Assembly: GCA_920105625.2 (NCBI GenBank)
Contig: OV050030.1
Location: 428,450,240-428,514,239 of the forward strand
Length of the DNA: 64,000 nt
Direction: 5' to 3'
Source: Clusia tigrina
Taxonomy: Eukaryota > Arthropoda > Insecta > Diptera > Clusiidae
The position numbers were made by a program, and so were the translations under genes. The notes beneath the pieces were generated by a model that had not been told where the DNA came from, searched no databases, and was given only the letters and a program-made list of their open reading frames with translations. Shown here piece by piece: positions 35,901-48,700 of this stretch (its first letter is position 1; every line of letters starts with the position of its first letter).

Positions 35901-38900
35901 AGCCTTTTTGAAAACACTCACAAAATCTAAAACACTTTGACTGGCTCTAAGACTGCCAAATTTTAGCTCTGAAATTGTGATGAAAGAATGAAATCGAAGA
36001 TATCCCACGCTTAGTTTGTATCTATCAGACTTGTTTTTGTAAAATTTACCACAATTTTTATACCCTTTACCTTTGAAAAAGGTAAAAAGGGTATGCTAAT
36101 TTTGTGCTTTTGAGAGGGGTTGCAACTACAAGAAGGAGGCGTGGTAGGTATGGACATATATATACAAATATGATCAAAATCACTTTGTGATCATAAGCCA
36201 TGCCTCCCTCTATTATAATCAACTCAAGGTACCCTACCGAAAATTACCGTAATAATGATAATTTGTGAAGAAAACAACCCCATTGTTGAACTCGCACGCA
36301 CAACGAAAGGTAAAGGGTATTTCGAAGTCGGTCTAACGCGACTTAAGCCTTCTTTATTTGTTATATTTCAAGTGACAATCAAGATCTGAGTAGGTCGTCT
36401 TCAGTTGGAACAATCATGTTCAGCGAACACTTCACGTAGACCACGTTATCGAAAGGGCTTTGGCATTATCTCATGATAATTTGCCGTTCTTCGCTAATGA
36501 GTTGTGTTGAAAACTGACAGCAAAATATTTGCAAAATCACCCAATAGGAAATTTCAATGACCTCCTATTGGAAAGCTCTCGTATACATTTATATAAAGTG
36601 AATTGGTGAATGACATCCGCAAGAAACGCAATTTGACTAATAATGTGGCAAATCCGGCATTGGCAGTGAAGGAGCAGGCAATGTGGCCATCGTTGTGAGA
36701 TATATGAGAATGTTCTGCCTACGTTTATGTGGCAATTGGGGGCCTTGCCGTTGTGCGTTTCTTTGATGATTCCTAGACACTTCCAGTGCTTCGCTTGGCA
36801 TGTAGCTACGAGTATAGTCGTATGGTAGGCCACATGCCTCACCGTTCTTTGGAAACGGCGTAATTCGAGAATTGCCCTGGCTTCGCGTCCAAACACAGAT
36901 AACAATGACGTCTTCTGTGTGCTCGCTGTAGTGCTTCCTCCGGACACACGGCGACTGACATGCTTCCGTGTACTTTTTGCTCGTACTTGGTTGACGTTAT
37001 TGCTTGACAGATGTTCGCATTGATTTATACATTTGCCACTGATAAAAATCACCAGTTTTTACTTTTTACGGATCTTGGCAGAAATGCAAAACAGTTTTTT
37101 TTTACAGTAGTTTTCTTTTTTTTTTTTGAAAAATCGTCGTTGAATTTTTTGGCTTAAATAGGTTTGTTTTTCTTGGAGTTTAGGAGTATTACTGCGCTGC
37201 TGGGCTGGGCGCACTGTAGACAGTTTAATAGAGTTTAATTGCCAACTACAACCAGCCTCAAAGTAATTTCACACTCGGTGCTTTTAGATAAACTTAAAAG
37301 TTTTAGTAGGCAATTCGCGTGGATGCTGTTTTTTACTTTACGCGCGTTGAACGCGATACAACACGGTCCCCAGACACGGGAACGGTAACAGTACCGGGAA
37401 CGATGGCTAGTTGGGCGCAAAACCGCAAGCAAACTAACAAGTTTTAAAGGCTCCGCTCCTCTTCGCCAGATTCACTTTCATATTTATTGTTCTCTACCCG
37501 AAAATTGAGTAAGGGTGTGGAACTGTGTGCGCAGCACCTGCCAATTTATTATTTATGCCACCTTTTAAAACCTTTTGACAAAGAATGACTTGCCAAACCT
37601 CAGTGACCCCAGGGACGGCTTTAAACCGAAGTTATGGGATTTTGCTTTTCTGTTGCAGCGAGACATTTATCACAATTAATAAGGCTTAATTGCCTGTAAA
37701 ACGTAGCAGTCAGTACTCAATTTGCCACTGCCTTTGTTCTCAATTCAATGTGGAGTAGACTTGCTGGGACATTCCGTCACAGAACTGCCAAAAAATATAC
37801 TCGCAGTTTTTTTTATATTAAATTGTGGTGAACTACTCGTAATAAAAAATTGCATAAGAATAAAATGTTGCCCCTTTCATTGACACCGCCGTCTACGGCC
37901 CCATCCCTGATGTATTCGTCTCGTTTCACCTGAGACGGTTAAAAAATGCGCACTGCTTTGTGAATGCTCCAGTCTCATAATAAAGACCACAATGAGTATG
38001 GCAAAAAACTGATATAAAGTATTCAGTAGCAGTTAAAAAGTTTTTCATTTGTTTCATTCAGTTTTATTTGAAAATTAGACAATAGCCTTTTATTCACTGT
38101 TTCGACTTGGCAGTAACGCAACGGGTACTCTCAAAAATGTCTTAGTGACTCCTCCTTAGTGACAGAACTTTATACATATTTTACACAATTTCCCTTTAAT
38201 GGGTTTCCCCCTAAATGCAAGTTTGCCTCGAACTGTGATTTGCAAAGTGGGGACAACGTTACCCTGTATCGAATGTAAATCCCGTTCTTTATGCTTGATT
38301 AATTAAATTCGCAACCATACACGCAAGTTTTACAAAACGCTCATAAATACAAGTACCAGTGTGTCCCCAACCCCCGCCCATCCAACCACGGCGAACGAAC
38401 ATGTTCCAAACCACACACAACATAGTTCAATGTATGACAATACTCGCATACCGCGACACATGAACTTCGTTTGAGGGTAATAAAATGTAGACTTGGAATG
38501 ATTGCTCTGTACTTTTAAATTGCAAATTAATATCCTTCGCATACTTTTTGGCAACGTTGAATGGGCATCGGAACTGCACTTGTGAGTTACGTCGCTCGCA
38601 GAATGCTCGTAGTTTACTTTTACAGACCGCCGCATAAGTTTAAGTGCAGTTGTGAAATAGTATGCCCGCCCGTATTTTCGAAAGTGTTCATTTGTGGGGG
38701 AAAACGAGATCTCTCGACACAAAACAATTGATTTGATATATTGGAATTTCCTCCGAACAGCAAAAGTTGGTTTATTTCTCTCTTCGCTAAATTGCTGTTG
38801 CCAAACTTTTCGTGGGGCGGCGCTATTTTGCGTGGCATTTTAGTGAGCTTGTTGACGATTAAGTGCTGTACGTAATTATTTAGTGACAGTAACGGGCCCG

Positions 38901-41900
38901 TGCGGCTCGGCTCGTGTGGCCCGTGCGGCTCGGCTCGTGTGGCTCGTTGCCTTGAATAAGTATGGCGAGCAGAATGTATTTTTAATAAAGATATAGCCAG
39001 ATATCGGAAAGAGAAGTAAGTTGGCAGCTTAAGCGGGCACACTCAGTGTTAAGAAGAGGATCACACCAAGTGAAACAAGCATCACAATGAGAAAAAAAGT
39101 GTCAAATCAAATTTAAATGAATTAATTAGAAGTGAGTTAGTTAGTTATGAGATAGTTAGAAGTGAGTTAGTTAGTAGTGAGTTAGTTAGTAGTGAGTTAG
39201 ACTTTATTTCCCAGCATGTACAGAACAATGGTTTTTGTTTTATTTTATTCTTTGTTGGTGTTTTAAGAACTAACTAAAAAAGAAAAATTTTCAGCGAAAG
39301 ATTTCGCGCGTCACACTTCAACTCCGCAATAGAAAAGTGTTGGTTCACTGGAAACAATAGTTCTCCAAGAAAATTTGCCTTCCAGTAATGTCAATATACA
39401 ATAAAATATGTTAGTACGAAATTGTCAATATCAACAAGATACTGCTCTGGGAAAATAACAAGTTTACAAGGATAATTACTTAAGACAAATTGGCCATTAA
39501 TGGCAGCTGTAAATGAGCAACAAAACAATAAAAAAGTTTGAAAGTTTGAAAAAAAATACATCTTTTTTTATTCAATTCGGCAACACAGGGTACGGACAGC
39601 AACGTGCTTGAAATAGTGCATTAGTCCTGGATTAGATTGATTAGTTAGATTAGTCAGAAGATTACTTAGATTAGTCAGAGCTAAACCAGCTTAGGATCAG
39701 CGGATATGAATATCCTGTTCTCCTAGTGGATGGAGTTCAGGTATTTACGTATGTCTCCTGTGGTCAAAGTGGGCACGGGTATAATGAAAATGTATGCCGG
39801 CTGCATCAAACATTTTTATCTTTATACGACTCACTGCAGGACAATATTATAATAGGTGGCTTCATTTTATGATCTGCGGACAGACAGAGTTGGAATCTAC
39901 AGAATGTTGAAGTACTCCTAGTATTCGTTTTAGAGGCTTCATTAAATGCAAACCGTTTCATAGGTGTTTTGCTAATTCAACAGAAGCAGAGGTGAGGGTC
40001 AGTGAAAGGCAATTGGTTAGTTTCCATTAACGTTATGTATAAGAATCCCTTGTCTTCTGCAGTCTCAAGTATGCCTGCTCTGTGCTCTGCTGAACATTTC
40101 TGATACACAGATTTATTCTAGCGCAGAGGTAGTTTGCAAACATTTCTGTCGGTATCGACATATCGTCATGAGGAAAGGAAAAATCACATATTTTATGAAG
40201 GTTTTGGCTTGAAAGATGCCCAGATGCATCCGCATTATATTTTAATTGTATTAAGTCAAGTCGTAGACTAACTGTTTGAATTGAGTCTAGTTCAGTTAAA
40301 TCAAAAGCCCGTTTATTGTTCAGGAAGGCAACTAGATACACTTCCTAGTAAATGAATGAGTCCACAAAATCGTGGAGGATCAGATTCAGTAGATAATTTG
40401 CTGGTTGATAGGAATGTGAGGTTACAAGTAGCGAAGTACTTTATAAGAACTTATACAAACGTTTTTTTTTCATTAAATATTTCCATACTTTCGAGTATTA
40501 AGCACATTAAATTAATAGGCTGGAAGGATTTTGAGGCTGTATCAAAATGTCTTCCCTCTTTTGGTATATATTTCTCAGAGAATTGTTGCCAAATATTGGT
40601 GCTTTGACAAACTACTGGTGATACATAGATAAGGAGCGAGTCCTTACTGGTATTGTTATAAAACGGTCGGTAAAACATGCTCTGACTCTTAAAACAGTTC
40701 TAGCACGTTTCGAAGGCATATATATCTACTTGGGAATTTCTACAGTAGTGTCAGGTTAGGTTAGGTTCGGTTTTCATGGCAGTCAGTCTCTAGTCCAACT
40801 CACTCAGACCCTCCGGGTCCATTGCGATAACACCGCGTTACACTGCTCCTCTACTTTTACTTGACAAACCATTTCGAAGCCCTAAAACAGCGCAGAATTG
40901 GTTTGGCCTTCGCAACAGACACTTTCGTAAGAGAACTGAAAGCGTATTTGCCTAAAGAGCCCGTAGTATCAGAATGAGGATTATTCGACCAAGAATTTGG
41001 GTTCGAAAAACTAACTCGAGAGTTTATCTTTTGTTGTGCGCGAGTCCATTCTCATCACCACTGGGCCTTTGTGAACAGTTACCACATGTATTGAAGAGCG
41101 TAGTTGCTCTGAGGAGTTGAAGGGTGTGTGATGCGGTCCGCTGTGGTTCCCGATGCCAAGAAAAGTGTCTAAGCCCGATTCAATGTTACAAATGTCGTTT
41201 ACAGACATTCCCCATGTGAGGATAATCTGATTTAAGAATGAACTGGATATCGCGACTGAATATTATGTTATTATGTATATTATGTTTAAAGTTTATAAAC
41301 GTACTCGTAGTGGGGGACCACGTAAATGTTGCAGGCACTACGATTGTCGTAGTTACAAAGTGAAAATGAAAAATAGGTTTTGCTTTCTCGTTTCTTAGTT
41401 TTGAAGTTTTGTTGCTGCCACACTGAATACGATAAATCATTTTCCGTTTGCTTGGATACCTGTCGTAGAGAGTTCCTTAACGACGATATTGCACTGACAC
41501 CGGTACCAGAAGGCATTAAGTTTAATAAAACATATCAAAATAAATAGCACCCTTGAATAATATCCTCCAGAACACATATGATTATGTTGAATCAATTAGT
41601 TATGCATACACAAGACGCCAGGGCACTGAGTGTCCTTTCATATGCATGTGCCTCTTAAGTTGATTGATTGCGACGAAAGGCGGAACACTTGGAGGTTAAG
41701 TAGGGCCACACTCGATGTGCTACAGACCAGAAGAGAAGGGGGTTAAGGCATTTTTGAGTTTCTCTCAGTTGTGCATTGCAACAAGAACGCTTTACGATAA
41801 TGCACACTAATAATTTTCTTTAAATTAGTGAGTAGACATTTTTAGTCCTTAATGTAAACATTTACGTTGCACACAATGATTTTTCATTTCGAACTTTTTA

Positions 41901-42694
41901 TATTCTTTTAAGATGGAGAACCTATCAAACTACCAGACAATTTGGAAAGCTTGCCAAGAGCGGACAATTTCCCGTCACAGCGGCATCGTTGGAATACAAA
42001 TGAGGTCAGTTTGTTTATATTTGAATATAAATTTAAAAAAAAAAACCAAAAGAAGTTAAAACCAAAAAAAAAACGAAATGTTTAAATTCATCACTTTTGC
42101 ATTTCAAACTACCCCGTACTTAATGTGGAAGTAGTATTCGATGTCCTTCTATTGTATTTTACGAGTTCGCTGTTCCACAAGTAGCAAAAAGTCCTACACT
42201 GACATCAGCAGCAACAACAACGACGACAACAACAAAAGCAGCAAAACGAGGAAAAAAGCATCCAGCCACATCTGAAGAAAGACATCAACATCAACATCAG
42301 TGACAAGTTGTCACTTTTAAACGGTGTGTGTTGACATTAAACAGATTTTATTGTTTTTTGGGAAGATTGTGTTGGTAAGGGTTGTTGGTTTTGTTGTGGA
42401 CGACTTTGTTGTTGTTGTTGTTGTTGCTGCTGTTGCTCAAGTAGAAGGTGCATTTGCGTAACAGTTCAACTCTGTGGTGTTTTTTAAACTTTGCATAAGT
42501 TGGAGTCGTTTGACTTGATGCCCCGAGAGTAATGATTTAGTGAACAATTTAACAGAGAATAATTTCAAAATGCCGCAAAATCCCTCCTCCACACTATTAA
42601 AATTGAGCCTGAAAATATGCAAGGGAAAGTAATGACAAATTTACGCCCTGCGTTTAAAAACTTTAACAATTTACTTATAAATATATAAAATTTA

Positions 42695-42760
<66 letters not shown>

Positions 42761-45700
42761 CGAGTATATACCGCATATTATATATTATAATACACATATT
42801 TTCAATGAAAAGTTGTTAATATTACGCCAACAAAAAAAAGATATTTATCTATTTATTTATTATTAATTTACGTTCATCTTGGGACATTAAGGCAAAACTT
42901 TGTAAGATTGTCCCAATAACATGAAATGATACATTTAGTACAATAATCCGGACATAATTTAACTTATACTATATAATACAATAGCTCACAGAGTACAAAA
43001 CAGAACATTACAATATGAATTTCAACAATTCATCTTTCAATTCATCAATACAAAACAGCTTTGAATCAATAAAAATGTACAGCTTTAAATTTGTTATTAG
43101 TCACAAAAGGATGCATACATATAAACAGTGTACGCGGTCACACACAATCCATATGCTCCTTTTAGTAGCAAACCTTGGATCAGTGAAAGCCCCGACGGTC
43201 AAATTGAATTCATGTGGAAAGATAGCCCCCCCCCTGTGCCCTTGTCTTGCCTAAATACGTACCAAGCTGTGCTGGACAATTGTCGAAACGGATTCTGAAT
43301 TTAAGTATTGCGTGGATTGATAAAAGTCGGACTAAAGTAGTGATGTGAAGACCGGACTATTTTCACTCGCTAACTCGAATCAGTTTTTCTTGCTCAAAGT
43401 CTGATATTAAAAGTGAGTTGAAGTTGGTGGGTTCCCAGCGAATTGGCGAGTTGGCGAGTCACTCAGTTGTCTTTTAGTTTAGTGGGATCTACAAGTACAG
43501 TTTATTATTATTATTATTCAATAGGTTATAACAGCACCACGCCTCGTACCCAACTAAAACAATTCTAGACTATTTATAAATCTCGTAGTTGCTGTGGGCT
43601 TAATTTTAACTACGTGATTTGGAGCTAAGAACCCGCTGCCTAGGTAGTTAAGTCTGAGTCTTGCCACCGCTGGGCAAGTGCATAGAACGTGTTCTGCTGT
43701 TTCCTGCTCCTCTCGACAGAGTCGGCAGGAATCGCTTCCTACCACACCTATTTTCTGCATATGGTATTTGAGTCTACAGTGTCCTGTTAATAGTTCAGTG
43801 TAGAGTTTAATATCATTTCTGCTGAGGTTTAGAATAGCATCTACCTTGATGTGTTCAGGGTCAATGAGTCTTCTCGACTGCCGCATGCGTGTTTGGGCTC
43901 TCCAGTAATCGAATATACCTCGTTTTTTCCCGTTCGCCCATCAAGTTATTTATGAAGCTACTGTTCATCCCACAGAAGGAAGGGAAGGAAGTGCCTGCGC
44001 CCTTTTTTGCCAAGGAATCTGCCAAAGTAGAGTGTTTGTAGTAGAGTTTTTGAGCAAATGGACGAGTGAATTCGATCCAGGGTTACAAATTGACGGGCTC
44101 ATTCTATTTCACGCTTTGGTATACACTGCGAAGACACTCTCTGCAAAAATATTGCCGTTCTTTTTCCTTATTTCAGGTTCAACAAAGGGATTTAATAATA
44201 ATTACATTTTAATAATAGTAAAATTTAAATAATAATTTCCCTTTCTCAATAGCGGCACTTCAGTTTATAGACACAGTTTTTGTACCCACTTCCTGATTTG
44301 CCGCATATCCTTACAATGTGAAATTGGGTTTAAACATTTGAATTTTTAATATTTGCCTTCCGTTTCGCTGTGGTTGGTTCGTTCCTCGGAAGAAAAATGT
44401 TTGTTGTTCAAACGCCAAATTAAAACTGTGCGGTGCCCCACGCCCAACTGTCGGCGGCCGGCATTCGAGTAACAGGCAGGACACTTTTGCCACTTTTCGA
44501 TGTAATCGGAGCAAAATAAGCGTGCGTAATTTTATTTATGTTTCGTTTTCGGTGTTATTGCATTATATATGCATGTTGATACAATGTCCTACCACAGTTC
44601 ACACGAACATCTCTGGTCACTTATTTTTTTGTGTTGTTCTTTTTTGCAGTCGTTTTGTTTTTGGCATTTTTATATACTTTTATTTTTAATTTAGTCAACT
44701 TGTCCTGCGATTGTACGTACCTGTGGGTTTGTGAATATGTGCACGAGTATAAACGGTATTAAATGCCATTGGATGTCCTCAGACTCAGACTCAGCCCCAA
44801 GCTCATCCTCATCCTCGGCCAAACTTCCTAAAGCGGCCTACAATTCATGCCTGGCGCGCAGTTGAACTTTACATCTGGTAAATGAATATTTGTGGTTGCT
44901 TTTAATTCACAACCATAATAGGAAAAAAGCTCCGTTATAAATAGTTGACTTCTGGCAGGACGACCAGAGCCGCCTGCCTCGGTTTAAATTTTATTTCATT
45001 TTTTATCATACGGTCTCATAAACAGCGTTAAATGCAGCAGGGAGCAGGGAGCGAGCGGCGGGCTTCGGGTCTCGGACTGGCATGTTTAACTGGCGAGTGT
45101 TCCCTGATATTTTTATTTATTTTCACATGCTCATATGTAGCAGCCAGCAGCCTTGAGTTGAGTGGGGTACACGGTGGACAATGCTTCGCAATGTACCAAA
45201 AATGATAGTAGTAGCCATAGTGATAGAATGGTTTAATGAGTAAACAATAACGTGAGAGCTGTCCAGGTCTTTCACAATGGGTTCATACCAAAAGGCAATT
45301 TTAATCTCAGACATTCCTGATACGGCTTCATAGAAGTAATTCACAATGAGTAACGAAATTACTTTGCAGATGGCAGATAATTCCGTTCTTTGTGTACTCA
45401 ACCGCAATTTATTTACTTAATTAATTAATTAATCTAAAAGTGAGATCGGTCTCCAGCCTCATTCGCGAAATCTCAATTCATTCAAATTTTGTATGACATT
45501 CTAAAAGAAAACTTAGTTGGGATTAAACGAGTTGCGATTGGTTCGTTTATGCAATTTTGCGACTTGGAACTGAGCTGTCAACTCCGAATTTGTGTGGTTT
45601 GAGCTTAAAATTATATTTTATTCATATAAAAATATGAATATTGACAGCACAATTGTTGCCAGTGCTGCCAAGTGCTGGAAACTATGAACTTAGCGACTTC

Positions 45701-48700
45701 GTTCTTTTTTAGTAAGCGATTAACTGAGGCGTCGAATCGACTTCGGATTAAAAAACATATACAGACTATTTGGTGAATAATTTATTTGAAAACTAGCAAA
45801 GAAAAAAAAAAGGATTAAGCAGACTTTAGGTAGAACTAAAATAGACGAGACGTAACGATAGCGATTTGACGAACATCTGCACTCGTTACGTCGATTTGCA
45901 CATTTAACCCAAAATGTGACGCTATCAAACGCATCGATGGATGGCTTTTTACATAAATTGCGAGCTCTTCCCTCACAGCGGCGATTAAATCGTAGCAAAA
46001 CTCCGTCTTTTCAATTTTTTTTGTGCAATCTGTCAACAAAGTAGCTGTTGTGACGAGTAGCAGACGTTTGCAGTTCGGTTCATAGGGAACAGAACGTCAT
46101 GTCTAAATGTTTCGTTTCAGTTTCGATCAAATACAACGCCATTTTGGTTAAAAACATTGGTTCATATATGCTTGAACTTACTCGTTACGTCTCGTCTCGT
46201 CTATTTTGGTTGGCCCTTTTGGGAAACAGGATCAGTTAACGAGCATTTCTACTGCCTTCGAAGCCGAGATTAGGTTAAACTGCATAAGGCTCTGCTAATA
46301 ACGCCACTAAAGGCATAAAGAAAGACTAATGGCGTCGCACCGAGGGTTAGTCGGGTCATGAATTAAAAGAGGCACAAGCCTCCTGAGATCAAAGTAATGA
46401 CGTATGACATAAATTTAGTCTGATTTAATCTAAGAAATTATACGTGTCCGGAGAGAATTTTTGTTTCACAGTTTCACACAAATTATTTGGAAGGAAATAG
46501 GGCTCCTCGTCCATTCATTTTATAGAGCTACTATGAATAATATAGGAGGTAATGAGAACACTAGGCCCAAGAACATAATTTAAATACATTTTTTGGGATG
46601 TAAATTAGAAAGAGAAAATTTAATAAGTTAGAAAGAGAAAATTGAATAAGTTAGCAAGTGACATGTTTTAATAATGATAGCATGCTCAGCGCAACTGAAC
46701 GATGTGAACGACATAGTTCAATATGCTCAGTGAACGAGAATGAGCGGATCAGTCAGCTGAACGAGCAAGTCCAACCCTAATGTAAATCTCGACCTAGAAT
46801 TGCCGATTATCTAACTCAGAATGCAAAATTTTCCAAATCGAACCAATCTCTTAATGACTTGTAGAATCCATCGATGTATAAAAGTAACTAGTTTTATAGT
46901 AGCAGCTATTAACGTCAATAATGAAAGAAATAATAGAGGAACTAAACACTAGTTCCTTCAAGTGTTTAGTGTTTATAAAAGACAGAGATTTGACATTGCC
47001 AAGCACTGCATATCAGAGTCCACGACCTAGCTCGAGCTTATCCAGTTCAAGAAATTGAGACTGAAGCTATTTAAAAGACCGTGACCGTGAAATACAACAT
47101 ATAAAGCTTTAAAATTGTGTGAATTTGATAACCAATCCACATCGGAACAGCGACTCTTAGCAAAGCCCTGTATCCGATGGGAAATCAATCAATTTTGAAC
47201 TGAAAGGTAAACTTTTATTTTCACGATGCTTTCAAAAAGTTTGGATATATAAGGTGCGTATTTGACTAATGGCACTATTCTGGTTACCGCGCCAATTTGT
47301 CGGCCAAAAACACCACAAAGTAAATATAGGGATCAGGATCTTTTGAATTAATTAACCGTCATAAAGCCCAGCTTTCAATTTAGTGCTCCATTCAAAATTT
47401 TGCTTTTCCACTTTTGAGCAGTCTATTTAGATTGTTGCGGATACTTTACAAAAAATGTGCCAGGAGTATGTAATATGAGATACCGGAGCATTTGCAGCAT
47501 CCTCTATTTACTTGTATCGTGCAACTCGAATTGTTTTGCATTTCCATAAGCCCCCACCACGTTGTTCTGAAATTCATAGGTGTCGCGCTGTGCCACTCTC
47601 ACTTGGTGCAGTTGGTTGGAATTTTAGGAGCAAACAGTCAAGGGATGGAGGTGTATAACGTTAATCAATTGGTCAGTAAAATGACATGCGTTGTTTGGAA
47701 AAAATTAATAAATAAATAATTTTGAAATTGTTAAATAGTGAAAAAGTGTTTCTGGGCTCAACTCAGTCTGAGTCGCATGCATGTATGCACACATGAGCAG
47801 ATTCGTACCCACGAGTATGTTGTGTGTGCAGAATTACTGGCAGAGCCCCAAAAAAGTGGCACCATCAGCGAAAGTACGAACAAAACGATTTTGCAGTCGC
47901 AATCGCAGTCGGTGGCGCTGCCGCCGGCTCTGGTGCTGGTGCTTTGCATGTTTACGATGAACTTATCAATTTGTTTTCCATCCTTGACGTTGTATGAATA
48001 ATTTAAGTGGCTCTTCTGTAAGTAAGCAGCTGTTTGACTATGATGTGCGCTATTCTGACCCATTCTGACAGTACATCGCAGCATCTATGCGGCGTGAATG
48101 TGTGTGTGTGTGTGAGAGCATGTGGCAGCGTCTGAGAGTAGCCTCACTACACGTACAAATATGAAACGCTGTAAGTCATAAAAAATATCCCAACAAAAGT
48201 GAGAGTGAGACTGACTCTGGGGCTGGTTTGCTGGCTGTAAGTGTGCTTTGCTTCGGGTGTATTTCCTTGCAATCACTTCTGATTCGATCAGCGTTTGCGT
48301 TTTTGTGTTTTAGTAATTCGAAGCCTTTTTATATTTTATGGAAGGATATTGTGCAATACAAAAACGAGTCACTTTTAGAAATATTTATGACGAATTCCAT
48401 ATCCAAAACACACACAGAAGTCCTTCGAAAGCGTCTGAATTATTTATGCGAATCAGCACATTCCTATGCGAGCACTCGTAAGCTAAGACGTAGGCAAAAA
48501 CCGAGGGGTGTCATTTGTGCCATATAACATTTGCCACAATATTGTTGTGCATATTGTATGAGTGATTTAGCCCAATGCAATGAAGTGAAGGGCGCAAGCT
48601 GGGCTGGGCTGGGCTGGGCTGGGCTGGAAAGTTACGAGTGAAAGAGTTGTGCTCCTCAAATTTTATATTTTCATGAAATCAGTGAAGGAGCTGCTTTTAT

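Larger units (their letters stand above)
23928..41912 (+). other. Camta intron 1 (about 18.0 kb)
   Basis: Donor GTAAGT at 23928 and acceptor TTTTAAG ending 41912. Beyond the elements listed separately (LINE remnant 24.9-25.5 kb, minisatellites 28.9 and 31.8 kb, mariner and RTE-like remnants 32.6-35.5 kb, a short repeat at 36.1 kb), the stretches 25.5-28.9, 30.0-31.8 and 37.1-41.9 kb show no gene I can recognise. They are AT-rich, with CA/GT runs and short unconserved open frames. Confidence 0.85.

Noticed and set aside
38620..39042. 140-codon - strand open frame
   Set aside because: Driven by a GC-rich tandem repeat, no recognisable motif, no supporting splice structure.
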